From Pelagilacustribacter sp045567335 (GTDB lineage: Bacteria; Pseudomonadota; Alphaproteobacteria; Pelagibacterales; Pelagibacteraceae), in NCBI GenBank assembly GCA_045567335.1, contig JBJLCZ010000001.1, positions 1 to 64,000 on the forward strand: 64,000 bases of DNA, given 5' to 3'. Both the position numbers and the translations under genes were made by a program. Of the stretch, positions 10,023-19,280 are shown in pieces (the first letter of the stretch is position 1; the number at the start of each line of letters is the position of its first letter). The notes under the pieces are model-generated. The model was not told where the DNA came from, made no database searches, and saw nothing but the letters and a program-made list of their open reading frames with translations.

Positions 10023-10867
10023 ACAATTACAGCAATCCAAATAAATATAAAGGAGATTAATTTATCTAAGATTAAAGGTTCATTAAAGTGATATAAACCT
10101 AAAAAAAACTGCGCCGTTGGTGTTAAAAAAAATATCATACTAGCTGGGCCAATGCCAATTAACCCAAAACCTTTTGTATACCAGAAAAGAGGAATTAAAG
10201 TCATAAGTCCAGCCCAGAATAAATAAAAAGATAAAACAGGTTCATTAATAGAAAATATATTTACATGATTTTTAACTAAAAAAATAAAAAGAGCTATAGC
10301 TATTGGTGATATTAACAAAGTTTCAATAAATAAACCAACATCAGATGAAACTTTAATCTTTTTTCTTATTAAAGCATATAAACTAAAAGTAACCGCTACA
10401 GTTATACCAATCCATGGAACCTCACCTAATTTAAATAGTAAATAAATCAATGCAAGAATGACTAATAGAATTGATATAATTTTATTTCTATTATATTTTT
10501 CTTTTAAAAAAATAATTCCAAAAAAAACACTTAAAATTGGAAAAATGTAATAGCCTAATGCAGAGTCTAATAAATTGTTTGTTTTGACTGCGTATAACCA
10601 CGTAAACCAATTAATTGATACAAGTAGACCTGTAATAAATAAAATGAAAATATTGAGTTTCTTTCTTATGATTTTATTAAATTCATTCCATTTTGCAAAA
10701 TAAGAAGTAGTGATAAATAACAATAATGCAGTCCAAATAGTTCTGTGTATTGTAAGTTCTAGAGCAGATGCAAAAGAAACAAATTTAAAATACAATACGC
10801 CTATTACTCCCCACCAAAGAGAAGCACCTACCGTGTATAAAGAGCCCTTAAATAAATTTTTCTTCAT
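9995..10867 (-). CDS. rarD: EamA-family transporter RarD
   Basis: Drug/metabolite transporter superfamily protein of the RarD subgroup, with ten predicted membrane segments in 290 residues (two EamA halves). The N-terminal segment GSLYTVGASLWWGVIGVLYFK and the HRTIWTALLL region are diagnostic of RarD. Family members were linked to chloramphenicol sensitivity in other bacteria; the true substrate is unknown. It is convergent with thiV, overlapping its 3' end, and its upstream side faces tRNA-Ser. Confidence 0.9.
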   Translation of the reverse strand: MKKNLFKGSLYTVGASLWWGVIGVLYFKFVSFASALELTIHRTIWTALLLFITTSYFAKWNEFNKIIRKKLNIFILFITGLLVSINWFTWLYAVKTNNLLDSALGYYIFPILSVFFGIIFLKEKYNRNKIISILLVILALIYLLFKLGEVPWIGITVAVTFSLYALIRKKIKVSSDVGLFIETLLISPIAIALFIFLVKNHVNIFSINEPVLSFYLFWAGLMTLIPLFWYTKGFGLIGIGPASMIFFLTPTAQFFLGLYHFNEPLILDKLISFIFIWIAVIVYLNELRKE

Positions 10868-10936
10868 TTGACCATTTTTTTTATTGATTTATAAGATAGT
10901 TGTTAAATTATTAGTTTTTAATAAACTTGAGTATAC

Positions 10937-11028
10937 GGAAGAGTGGGTGAGTGGTTGAAACCAGTTGGTTGCTAACTAACCGTACGAGTAATATCGTACC
11001 GAGAGTTCGAATCTCTCCTCTTCCGCCA
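10937..11028 (+). tRNA. tRNA-Ser (anticodon GCT)
   Basis: A 92-nt class II tRNA. The acceptor stem GGAAGAG pairs with CTCTTCC, the discriminator is G, and CCA is encoded. The anticodon loop TTGCTAA (GCT at 10971-10973) is closed by GTTGG/CTAAC. The long variable arm (GTACGAG...CGTAC) marks it as a serine tRNA, and the T-loop GTTCGAATC is normal. It is convergent with slt, whose stop lies just past the CCA end. Confidence 0.97.
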
Positions 11029-11031
11029 AAA

Positions 11032-13257
11032 TTATTTGAAAAATTCATTAATTGTAACTGGATTTTGATTTATCATATATTTGTAAACATTTACGTTTTC
11101 TAAAACTCTTTGAACATAATTTCTAGTCTCTTTAAATCTTATTAGCTCAATCCAATCAACGTAACTAATTTTATTTTTAGTAGGATCTCCATTTACTCTT
11201 CTCCATGTTTTGACTCTATTTGGTCCAGCATTATAAGCTGCTATAGCAAAAGGATATACACCGTTATACTGTTCTAAAAGAGAGTTAAAATAATAAGATC
11301 CTAACTTAATATTATACTCAGGATCCTTAGTTAAACCACTAATGCTATAAGGAAGTTTAGCTTGCTTAGCAACAATCTTTGCTGTGTATTTCATTAACTG
11401 CATCATACCTCTCGCACCTACATAACTATTTGCTCTTCTGTCAAATTCACTTTCTTGTCTTATTATAGCTAAAATAAATTCTGGGCTTGGCATATTTTTA
11501 TTGTTAATAGATCTTGGAGTTGTAATTATTGGGTAATTAAATGTGTTATAAAATCTTTTTTCATAAGAAGCCTTTTTTGAAATTTGAATAGCAAAATCAT
11601 ATCTTTCAATTTTAGTTGCTAATTTTGCAGCAAGAATTTCGCTTCCTTCTTTAATATTTAATTGAGCTAAATGTTTTAAAATATCTTTCGAATATTTAGT
11701 TTGATCAAGTTCTTTCAATAAAACAACAAGTTTAATTAATCTATTTTCGTTAAATTTCTTTTCATATTCTTTTGTATATGAACTATCATCATTTAATTCA
11801 AATTTTTTACCATAATTTATTTCATTAAAAGATAGCTGACCATAATATGTTGTTAAAAAAACTGAACCTTCTTCAAAATACTTATTAGCGTTTATTTCAT
11901 CTCCTAAACTTTGATAAGATTTACCTAGCCAGTAGGCACCTCTTGCTAAGCTAATTGGATAGCTTACGTTATTATAAAAATTTTCAAAATGGTTTATTGC
12001 ATATTCTCCAGATTTTAAAAATGATAAAGCTATCCAGCCAGATAACCATTCAGCTTCAGCAAATTGTGGACCAAATGACAAAGAATGTTCACTTGCAACT
12101 TTATAAGCAGTTTTGTATCTCTTTTTATATATTAAGCTTCTTGCTATACTTTCGCGTTGTTTCCACCAAAGATCACCTCTAACTAGTTCGTCTTCAGATT
12201 TATTTCCATTGGAATATAAGATTTCGAGAGATGATTCTAATCTACCTCTTCTATTTCTCCATTTTAATCTATCATATTCTAGTCCAATGTTTTTTTTAAG
12301 ATGAGCAGGAACTTTAGCTATTGAAGTATCAACACCATAGGAGTTGCTCATTAAAATTTGTCTAGCATTATATAAAGCTCTTTCATCTTTTGGTAAATAT
12401 CTGAGCATTCTTTTTAGATCCCAGTATTTTGATTTCCATGCTAAATAATCGGCTCTCTTAATGTGATCATCTGATGTTAAAAATTTTTTAAATTTAGCTC
12501 TATAGTAACCAAGTTCGTTTTTACTTATATCGGCCGTTATCCAACCTTCTTTAATTAGTTTTTCTATTTCTTCAATTCTATTTTGTTCCAAATAAGCTTC
12601 AGCAAGTTTAATTTTACCCATACCACTTACTGGAGGATATTTATTAAACCAATTTATTATTGCTGTTGGTGAGTTATTTCTTAAATAAATTTTATGTTCC
12701 GCTAAATATTGTAGCCTACCTATTCTCGGATAATCGGAGTTTCTTTCAATAAATTTTTGATAATCATTAAAAGTAGCTCTATTTCCTGACGTTTTAAGAT
12801 ATAACCAGTTAACTAAATTTTTGAAATCTTTATCTTTAATTTTATCCTTAGATTTAAGTGCGGTGTTCCATTTGCTTGCTTTTATTAAATTGAAAGTTTT
12901 TTTAGCATTTTCAAAATCTTTTGTATTTAAAATTTTAGATTTAATATTTTTGTTACTTATTACTTGATAACTTATAGGTTTTTTTTTAGGAAATAGAAAA
13001 TTTCCTTTAGATTTATTAGTAACAATTTCCTCATTTTTGTTATCTAAAATTTTATCTTTTCTTTCTGTTAGAATATTTGTTTTAGGTTTTTTTTGAGGAA
13101 CTAGTAATTGAGTCTTATTTTTTTCTCTAGGTAGTATTTTTTTAAAAACTGATGGTTTTTTTTGTGGATATATAAATTCATTATTTTCTAAAGAAAAAGC
13201 CATTTTGCTGTAAGCAATACTAAATAAAAATACTAGACTAATTAATCGAATAAGCAT
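11032..13257 (-). CDS. slt: Soluble lytic murein transglycosylase (Slt70-like)
   Basis: Periplasmic lytic transglycosylase that cleaves peptidoglycan glycan strands. An N-terminal signal sequence (about residues 1-21) is followed by a lysine-rich linker with three short repeats (PQKKP at 31 and 54, PKKKP at 90). A long alpha-helical superhelix follows, and then the C-terminal SLT domain. The catalytic Glu is in IIRQESEFD, followed by GARGMMQLM and AAYNAGPNRV, all typical. At 741 residues it is slightly longer than E. coli Slt70. It is divergent from dapA across a 35-bp spacer holding an 8-bp dyad. Confidence 0.93.
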   Translation of the reverse strand: MLIRLISLVFLFSIAYSKMAFSLENNEFIYPQKKPSVFKKILPREKNKTQLLVPQKKPKTNILTERKDKILDNKNEEIVTNKSKGNFLFPKKKPISYQVISNKNIKSKILNTKDFENAKKTFNLIKASKWNTALKSKDKIKDKDFKNLVNWLYLKTSGNRATFNDYQKFIERNSDYPRIGRLQYLAEHKIYLRNNSPTAIINWFNKYPPVSGMGKIKLAEAYLEQNRIEEIEKLIKEGWITADISKNELGYYRAKFKKFLTSDDHIKRADYLAWKSKYWDLKRMLRYLPKDERALYNARQILMSNSYGVDTSIAKVPAHLKKNIGLEYDRLKWRNRRGRLESSLEILYSNGNKSEDELVRGDLWWKQRESIARSLIYKKRYKTAYKVASEHSLSFGPQFAEAEWLSGWIALSFLKSGEYAINHFENFYNNVSYPISLARGAYWLGKSYQSLGDEINANKYFEEGSVFLTTYYGQLSFNEINYGKKFELNDDSSYTKEYEKKFNENRLIKLVVLLKELDQTKYSKDILKHLAQLNIKEGSEILAAKLATKIERYDFAIQISKKASYEKRFYNTFNYPIITTPRSINNKNMPSPEFILAIIRQESEFDRRANSYVGARGMMQLMKYTAKIVAKQAKLPYSISGLTKDPEYNIKLGSYYFNSLLEQYNGVYPFAIAAYNAGPNRVKTWRRVNGDPTKNKISYVDWIELIRFKETRNYVQRVLENVNVYKYMINQNPVTINEFFK

Positions 13258-13262
13258 AAGTT

Positions 13263-13283
13263 TAAGGTAAATTTATTACCTTA
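13263..13283. promoter_or_regulatory. Perfect 8-bp inverted repeat between slt and dapA
   Basis: TAAGGTAA and TTACCTTA flank a 5-nt loop, ATTTA. The dyad fills most of the 35-bp space between the divergent slt and dapA starts, ending 9 bases before dapA. It could be an operator for one or both genes or an mRNA hairpin in the dapA leader; no known regulator site is recognised. Confidence 0.4.
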
Positions 13284-13292
13284 TATTATTTT

Positions 13293-14174
13293 ATGTTTAA
13301 AGGATCAATTGTTGCATTAATAACTCCGTTTAAAAATGATACATTAGACGAGGATAATTACAGAAAGCTGATAGATTTTCATGTTAAGAACGGCACTAAT
13401 GGAATTGTACCCGGGGGTACAACAGGAGAATCACCAACTTTATCTCACTTAGAGCATAAACGGATCATAGAAATTTCTGTTAACGAATGTAAAAATAAAA
13501 TTCCTGTTATATCTGGCACAGGCTCAAATTCTACTTCTGAAGCAGTTGAACTCTCAAAATTTGCTGAAAAAGCAGGATCAGACGGATTATTAATAGTAAC
13601 ACCTTATTATAACAAACCTAATCAAGAAGGATTATTTCAACATTATAAAAAAATTAATGACAATGTTGGTATACCTATAATTATTTACAATATACCTTCT
13701 AGATCTGTAATCGATATGTCGGTCAGCACAATGTCTAGATTAAGTAAACTAAAAAATATTGTAGGTGTTAAAGATGCTACTGGTAATTTAAATAGAGTAG
13801 ATGAACAATTAAAAGCAATGGGAAAAGATTTTATTCAATTAACTGGTAATGACGATAATTCATTTGAGTTTAATAAAAGAGGTGGTGTTGGAGCAATAAG
13901 TGTAACGGCAAACATAGCTCCAAAACTATGTTCAGATTTTCAAAAATTTTCAAAATCTAATGATGATAAAGATTTTAAAAAAGCACAAAAATTAAATCAT
14001 TTATTAGAACCCTTACATAACTCCATGTTTGTTGAGAGCAATCCTAGTCCAGTTAAATATGCAGCTAAAGTTTTAGGTTTATGTAATGATGATGTTAGAT
14101 TACCTCTTATCAAAGTTACTGAAGCTACAAAAAAAATTGTAGAAAAAGCACTTAAAGATACAAACTTAATTTAA
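13293..14174 (+). CDS. dapA: 4-hydroxy-tetrahydrodipicolinate synthase
   Basis: Condenses pyruvate with aspartate semialdehyde in the lysine/diaminopimelate pathway. This 293-residue TIM barrel has the GTTGESPTL motif, the catalytic tyrosine region IIIYNIPSRS and the Schiff-base lysine in VGVKDATG. Length and motifs are standard. It opens a long plus-strand run that continues to recO with overlaps or spacers of a few bases; it shares its last base with the smpB start. Confidence 0.97.
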   Translation: MFKGSIVALITPFKNDTLDEDNYRKLIDFHVKNGTNGIVPGGTTGESPTLSHLEHKRIIEISVNECKNKIPVISGTGSNSTSEAVELSKFAEKAGSDGLLIVTPYYNKPNQEGLFQHYKKINDNVGIPIIIYNIPSRSVIDMSVSTMSRLSKLKNIVGVKDATGNLNRVDEQLKAMGKDFIQLTGNDDNSFEFNKRGGVGAISVTANIAPKLCSDFQKFSKSNDDKDFKKAQKLNHLLEPLHNSMFVESNPSPVKYAAKVLGLCNDDVRLPLIKVTEATKKIVEKALKDTNLI

Positions 14175-14647
14175 TGAAACATAAAATCGAGACTGGCAAA
14201 AAAATAATTTGTCACAATAGAAAAGCCAGTTTTAATTATTTTTTTCATGAAATTATTGAAGCTGGAATATCTTTAAAAGGTTCTGAAATTAAATCTTTAA
14301 GAGATGGAAAAGCAAGTATAGCAGACTCTTATGCAGTTGATAAAAATGGTGAAATTTTTTTAATTAACTCTCACATTCCACTTTATAGACAGTCTAGTTA
14401 CAATAATCATGATCCTAAAGGAGAAAGAAAATTATTATTAAATCGGAAAGAGATAAACAAACTTATAGGAAAAATTAATCAAGATGGACTTACAATAATA
14501 CCAACAAAAATGTATTTTTTTAAGGGCAAAGCAAAAATTGAGCTGGCTGTAGCTAAAGGAAAAAAATTATATGATAAAAGACAAGTTAAAAAAACGCGTG
14601 ATTGGAATAGAGAGAAATCTAGAATTTTAAGTAAAAATAACAGATGA
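14174..14647 (+). CDS. smpB: SsrA-binding protein
   Basis: Binds tmRNA and delivers it to stalled ribosomes in trans-translation. The 157-residue protein has the family core (EAGISLKGSEIKSLRDGKA) and a basic tail (KLYDKRQVKKTRDWNREK) that enters the mRNA channel. It overlaps dapA by one base and folK by four, the usual alphaproteobacterial dapA-smpB pair. tmRNA itself is not in the window. Confidence 0.97.
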   Translation: MKHKIETGKKIICHNRKASFNYFFHEIIEAGISLKGSEIKSLRDGKASIADSYAVDKNGEIFLINSHIPLYRQSSYNNHDPKGERKLLLNRKEINKLIGKINQDGLTIIPTKMYFFKGKAKIELAVAKGKKLYDKRQVKKTRDWNREKSRILSKNNR

Positions 14648-15150
14648 AAATTATAAGCATAGGATCTAATCTTTCTTCTAGATTCGGAAATCGATTTATT
14701 AATATAAAAAAAACTATTGAATTTTTAATTATTGAAAAAATAACAATTTTAAATAAATCGAGTTTTTATGAAACACCATCTTACCCAAATAATTCCAATC
14801 CTAAATTTGTCAATGTCATCTTAAATATTGATAGTAATTTTTCTACCAAGAAATTATTTAAAATATTTTTAAATATTGAAAACAGAATGGGAAGAATAAG
14901 AAAAATAAAAAATGATCCAAGAACTTGCGATATTGATATTATAGATCTTAATGGCAAAATACTTAACGACAATTCTTTAATTCTTCCTCATCCTAGAGCG
15001 CATCTAAGGAACTTTGTTTTGTACCCTCTTAAAGAAATATGTCCAAACTGGATTCATCCAATTAATAAAAAAACAATTGATGAATTAATAAAAAACTTAG
15101 ATTTAAGTGCAAGGAATCAGATTATAAAAATAAAGGAAAAAGTGTTATAA
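14644..15150 (+). CDS. folK: 2-amino-4-hydroxy-6-hydroxymethyldihydropteridine pyrophosphokinase
   Basis: Transfers pyrophosphate from ATP to 6-hydroxymethyl-7,8-dihydropterin in folate synthesis. The family pattern is visible: an opening of the type IGSNL, FYETPSYPN, IENRMGRIR, then DPRTCDIDIIDLNG and LPHPRAHLRNFVLYPL. At 168 residues it is normal. It overlaps smpB (ATGA) and ends 7 bases before rsh. In many alphaproteobacteria rpoZ lies between folK and rsh; it is absent here. Confidence 0.95.
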   Translation: MKIISIGSNLSSRFGNRFINIKKTIEFLIIEKITILNKSSFYETPSYPNNSNPKFVNVILNIDSNFSTKKLFKIFLNIENRMGRIRKIKNDPRTCDIDIIDLNGKILNDNSLILPHPRAHLRNFVLYPLKEICPNWIHPINKKTIDELIKNLDLSARNQIIKIKEKVL

Positions 15151-15157
15151 TTGAGTT

Positions 15158-16906
15158 ATGATTAATAATGAAGATTTGATAAGTAAGGTTAAATCTTACA
15201 ACAGATTTTTAAATCCAAATAACTTGTCCAAAGCATACGACTTTGCTGTAAAGGCACATAAAAATCAAAAAAGAGTCACTGGTGATCCTTATGTAATTCA
15301 CCCCGTAGCAGTAGCCGATATACTATGTGAATTAAAATTGGATAGTGCAACTATAGTAACTGGATTATTGCATGACACTATAGAGGATACTAAAGCAACT
15401 TACGATATTGTTTTAAAAGAATTTGGAAAAGAAGTTGCTGATTTGGTAGAGGGAGTTACAAAAATATCTGAACTAGAAAATAAAGTCGTTGATAACTCTA
15501 GAGCAGAAAATTTTAGAAAACTTATTTTAGCAACATCAAAAGATATAAGAGTACTTCTAGTTAAAATAGCAGATAGATTACACAATATGAGAACTATAAG
15601 CGCTTTTAACTCAGAAGAAAAAAAACAAAGGATAGCAAAAGAGACAATGGAAATCTATGCTCCATTGGCTGACAGAATGGGAATGAATAGAATTAGAGAT
15701 GAATTAGAAGATCTTTCCTTTTCTGTTTTAAATTTCAAAGCTAGAAATTTGATAATACAAAGATTACAATTTATAAAAAATAACAGAGTAGACAATTTTA
15801 ATACAATCGCAAAAGATCTTGTTGATTTATTAAATTCCCATGGAGTTAAGTCAAAAATTATTGGAAGGGAAAAAACTCCATTTTCTATTTGGAGAAAAAT
15901 TCAAAAAAAAAAAATTTCACTTGAACAATTGACAGATATAGTTGGATTTAGAGTTTTAGTTAATTCCATAGAAGATTGTTATAAAACACTTGGTGTTTTT
16001 CATAGCAAATATTCTACTATACCTGGAAAATTTAAAGATTATATTTCAACTCCAAAAATAAATAAATACCAATCCATACATACTTCAATTATTGGACCAA
16101 TGAAACAAAGGATAGAAATTCAAATAAGAACAAATGATATGAACGAATTCGCGGAAAGAGGTATAGCTTCTCATTGGAAATATAAATCTTCAGAAAAATT
16201 TTCTGATTTATCTTGGCGAGAATACGATTGGTTAAGAGATTTAGTTGAAATTATTGAAAATGGCAATAGTCCAGAACATTATTATGAATTTACAAAGTTA
16301 CAAATGTTTCAGGATAATGTTTTTTGTTTTACACCAAAGGGAGCAGTAATAAAATTACCAAAAGAAGCGACACCAATCGATTTTGCATATGCTGTTCATA
16401 CTAAAATAGGAGATGCTGCAATAGGATGTTCTATAAATGGAACAGAGTCTCCACTACAAACTGTATTAAAAAACGGCGATATGATAAGTATAAATATATC
16501 TAAAAAAGTTTCACCATCTCTGCATTGGCTTTCTTCATGTAAAACAGGAAAAGCAAGAGCGGCTATAAGAAGATATTGGCAAGATAAACTATCTACAAAT
16601 ATAGAAAATAAAGATAAAGAGTACAGTAGCACATTGGTAATCGATCTACCTCATAGACCTGGTGTTTTAGGAGAGATAAGTACTTTAATTGGTTTAAATG
16701 GAAGTAATATCATTAATGTGGAGTTATTACAACGTAAAGACAAATATTTACAATTTTCATTTGATTTAAAAATTAATGATTTAAAAAACTTCACAAACTT
16801 GATAAGTCAAATAAAACAAAAAAAATTGAATTTTAAAATAATACGTCATAAAGAGAAAAAAAATGCTTTCATACAAAGATTCATTAAAAATTTTAAAAGA
16901 GACTAA
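15158..16906 (+). CDS. rsh: Bifunctional (p)ppGpp synthetase/hydrolase, shortened Rsh
   Basis: RelA/SpoT homologue controlling the stringent alarmone. The hydrolase domain has HDTIED at residues 72-77. The synthetase domain carries the GREKTPFSIWRKIQ and YQSIHTSI motifs, and the TGS domain starts near residue 385 (VFCFTPKGAVIKLP). After TGKARAAIRRYWQ the sequence goes almost directly to the C-terminal ACT domain (LVIDLPHRPGVLGEIS). The helical and zinc-finger/RRM-like segments between TGS and ACT are missing. At 582 residues it is well below the usual 700 or more. Both catalytic domains look intact. Its 3' end overlaps pyrE by 44 bp. Confidence 0.93.
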   Translation: MINNEDLISKVKSYNRFLNPNNLSKAYDFAVKAHKNQKRVTGDPYVIHPVAVADILCELKLDSATIVTGLLHDTIEDTKATYDIVLKEFGKEVADLVEGVTKISELENKVVDNSRAENFRKLILATSKDIRVLLVKIADRLHNMRTISAFNSEEKKQRIAKETMEIYAPLADRMGMNRIRDELEDLSFSVLNFKARNLIIQRLQFIKNNRVDNFNTIAKDLVDLLNSHGVKSKIIGREKTPFSIWRKIQKKKISLEQLTDIVGFRVLVNSIEDCYKTLGVFHSKYSTIPGKFKDYISTPKINKYQSIHTSIIGPMKQRIEIQIRTNDMNEFAERGIASHWKYKSSEKFSDLSWREYDWLRDLVEIIENGNSPEHYYEFTKLQMFQDNVFCFTPKGAVIKLPKEATPIDFAYAVHTKIGDAAIGCSINGTESPLQTVLKNGDMISINISKKVSPSLHWLSSCKTGKARAAIRRYWQDKLSTNIENKDKEYSSTLVIDLPHRPGVLGEISTLIGLNGSNIINVELLQRKDKYLQFSFDLKINDLKNFTNLISQIKQKKLNFKIIRHKEKKNAFIQRFIKNFKRD

Positions 16907-17441
16907 CGCTCTTTTAGAAGGCCATTTTATTTTATCTTCAGGTCTTCATAGCGCTCAATATATACAATGTGCTCAATTATTAAGCAAACCAATGTTAGCA
17001 AGTTCTATATGTGAGTCTTTAGCAGAAAAAATAAAAATTGAGTTTCATAATATAGATCTAATATTATCTCCTGCTATGGGTGGTATTGTAATAGGATATG
17101 AAATTGGAAGGCTGCTTAATTTAAACACAATATTTTCTGAACGTATTAATGGAAAATTTGTTTTAAGAAGAGATTTTAAAATACCAAAAAAATCAAATGT
17201 TTTAATCGTTGAAGATGTCATAACTACAGGAAAGTCTAGCTTAGAATGTTCCGATCTTGTTGTAAGTGCAGGGGCAAATATTTTAGGTTATGCTTGTATA
17301 ATAGATCGAAGTAATGCGTCTTCCAATTTAAGTAAAATAATTTCGCAAATTTCAATAAATATACCTTCATATAAAAAAGAAAATCTACCTGAAGAATTAA
17401 TAAAAATTAAAGCTATTAAACCTGGTAGCAGAGATATTTAA
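16863..17441 (+). CDS. pyrE: Orotate phosphoribosyltransferase
   Basis: Forms orotidine monophosphate from orotate and PRPP in pyrimidine synthesis. The 192-residue product has the PRPP-binding motif VLIVEDVITTGKS and the upstream LSPAMGGIVIGYE segment. The start at 16863 lies 44 bp inside rsh; the frame then reads LKETNALLEGHFILSSG, the normal family beginning, so this start is preferred. It shares its last base with the pdxJ ATG. Confidence 0.95.
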   Translation: MLSYKDSLKILKETNALLEGHFILSSGLHSAQYIQCAQLLSKPMLASSICESLAEKIKIEFHNIDLILSPAMGGIVIGYEIGRLLNLNTIFSERINGKFVLRRDFKIPKKSNVLIVEDVITTGKSSLECSDLVVSAGANILGYACIIDRSNASSNLSKIISQISINIPSYKKENLPEELIKIKAIKPGSRDI

Positions 17442-18166
17442 TGAAAAAAGTTAGATTAGGTGTAAATATTGATCATGTTGCCACAGTAAGAAATGCTAGA
17501 GGTGAAATTTATCCAAGTCCATTAAAAGCAGCAATTTTATCTCAAAAATTTGGGGCAGATTCTGTCACTATACATTTAAGAGAAGATAGAAGACATATTA
17601 ATGAAAATGATTTGAAGGAAATAAAATTAAAACTAAAAATTCCACTAAACTTAGAGATTGCTTCTACTAGAGAAATGTTAAAGATAGCTTTAAAACAGAA
17701 ACCACCTTTTATTTGTATTGTTCCTGAAAAAAGAAAAGAAATTACAACAGAAGGAGGCTTAAATCTTAATCATAAAAAAAAATTTTTAACAGAGGTAATT
17801 AAGAAACTAAAGAAAAATGGTTCTAGAATAAGTCTATTTATTGAACCCAAAATATCAGATATTAAAAAAGCCAAAGCACTTGCAAGTGATTGTATTGAAA
17901 TTCACACGGGTAAAATATGCAATTTGATAAATAAAAATAAAAATTACAAAAAGGAACTAAAAAAAATAAATATAGCTATTCAATACGCAAAATCTATCGG
18001 TTTAGAAGTACACGCTGGTCATGGTATTACTTTTAAATCTGCAAAGATTTTAAAAAAAATTAAAAATATAAGTGAATTTAATATAGGACACTTTTTAATT
18101 GGAGAGTCAATATTTTATGGATTAGGTTTTTCTATTAAAAAATTTAAAAAGATTATTCGAAAATGA
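17441..18166 (+). CDS. pdxJ: Pyridoxine 5'-phosphate synthase
   Basis: Condenses 1-deoxyxylulose 5-phosphate and 3-amino-2-oxopropyl phosphate to pyridoxine 5'-phosphate, the last ring-forming step of vitamin B6 synthesis. The 241-residue barrel begins with VNIDHVATVRNARG, followed by TIHLREDRRHI and IVPEKRKEITTEGG, all diagnostic. A late VHAGHGITF segment is also present. It overlaps acpS by four bases (ATGA), within the conserved pdxJ-acpS-lepB-rnc order. Confidence 0.97.
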   Translation: MKKVRLGVNIDHVATVRNARGEIYPSPLKAAILSQKFGADSVTIHLREDRRHINENDLKEIKLKLKIPLNLEIASTREMLKIALKQKPPFICIVPEKRKEITTEGGLNLNHKKKFLTEVIKKLKKNGSRISLFIEPKISDIKKAKALASDCIEIHTGKICNLINKNKNYKKELKKINIAIQYAKSIGLEVHAGHGITFKSAKILKKIKNISEFNIGHFLIGESIFYGLGFSIKKFKKIIRK

Positions 18167-18552
18167 AAATCTTAGGTATAGGTATAGATATAGTTAATAA
18201 TTTAAGAATAAAGTCATCATTAAAAAAAACAAAAACTTTTAAACAAAAAATTTTTTCTGATGATGAAATAAAGTATTGTAATAAAAAAAAAATACCATTT
18301 TCTTGTTATGCAAAAAGATTTGCGGCTAAAGAAGCTTTTTCTAAGGCACTTGGCACTGGTATATCCAATGGTTTAAATTTTAAAGAAATTGAAATTTTTA
18401 ATAATAAGAGAGGCAAACCTTCAATAATTATTTCAGGAAAATCAAAGAAAATTGTTAACAAAGTACTTAAAACAAACTTATACGATATTTCTTTAAGTAT
18501 TTCAGATGATAAACCTTTTGCTATTGCTACAGTATTAATAACCTTCAAATGA
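18163..18552 (+). CDS. acpS: Holo-[acyl-carrier-protein] synthase
   Basis: Attaches phosphopantetheine from CoA to acyl carrier protein. The 129-residue protein shows the magnesium-binding GIGIDIV near the N-terminus and the second conserved block AKRFAAKEAFSKALGTG. It lies between pdxJ and lepB with four-base overlaps at both ends. Confidence 0.96.
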   Translation: MKILGIGIDIVNNLRIKSSLKKTKTFKQKIFSDDEIKYCNKKKIPFSCYAKRFAAKEAFSKALGTGISNGLNFKEIEIFNNKRGKPSIIISGKSKKIVNKVLKTNLYDISLSISDDKPFAIATVLITFK

Positions 18553-19280
18553 AAAATAAACTTTTAAATTCAGTAATTGATAATATTAAAACTATTTTGA
18601 TAGCGGCTTTTATAGCAATATTTATAAGGTCATTTTTTGTACAACCTTTTTATATACCGTCTTCTTCAATGGAACCTTCATTATTAATCGGTGATAGAAT
18701 TTTTGTTACAAAATATTCATATGGTTATAGTAAACATTCATTCCCATTTAGCCCTCCAATATTTAAAAATAGAATATTTAGTCGTCTTCCAGAAAGAGGT
18801 GATCTAGTTGTATTTAAAACTCCTTCAGACAACAGAACAGATTACATAAAAAGACTTATCGGATTACCTGGAGATACTATAATTTTCAAAAATAATAATT
18901 TTTTTTTAAATGGAAAAAAAATTCCTAGAACCAAAAAAAAAATTTTAGTTAATAATAGATGTGGACCTTATAAGTTTAATTACAATTATTTTCTTGAGCA
19001 ATTGCCTAATGGAGTTAAATATATAGCAGCTTATAAAACTGAAGATACATTTAATAATAATTTTGAATATATAGTTCCAAAGGATCATTTTTTTTTAATT
19101 GGCGACAATAGAGATTGTTCAAACGATAGCAGAATCGATGTTGGATATGTAAATAAAATTAATTTAGTAGGTAAAGCTAGATTAATTTTTTTTTCAAATG
19201 ATAGCGTAAAAGGTAGTGTTTTAAAATTTTGGCAATGGAATGAATCATTAAGGTTAAATCGCTTTTTTAAAAAGATATGA
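18549..19280 (+). CDS. lepB: Signal peptidase I
   Basis: Inner-membrane serine protease that removes Sec and Tat signal peptides. One N-terminal membrane segment (about residues 13-30) precedes the catalytic domain. The active serine is in YIPSSSMEPSL and the general-base lysine in DYIKRLIGLPGD. The conserved GDNRDCSNDSR box is present. At 243 residues it is typical for alphaproteobacteria. Start and stop overlap acpS and rnc by four bases. Confidence 0.96.
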   Translation: MKNKLLNSVIDNIKTILIAAFIAIFIRSFFVQPFYIPSSSMEPSLLIGDRIFVTKYSYGYSKHSFPFSPPIFKNRIFSRLPERGDLVVFKTPSDNRTDYIKRLIGLPGDTIIFKNNNFFLNGKKIPRTKKKILVNNRCGPYKFNYNYFLEQLPNGVKYIAAYKTEDTFNNNFEYIVPKDHFFLIGDNRDCSNDSRIDVGYVNKINLVGKARLIFFSNDSVKGSVLKFWQWNESLRLNRFFKKI

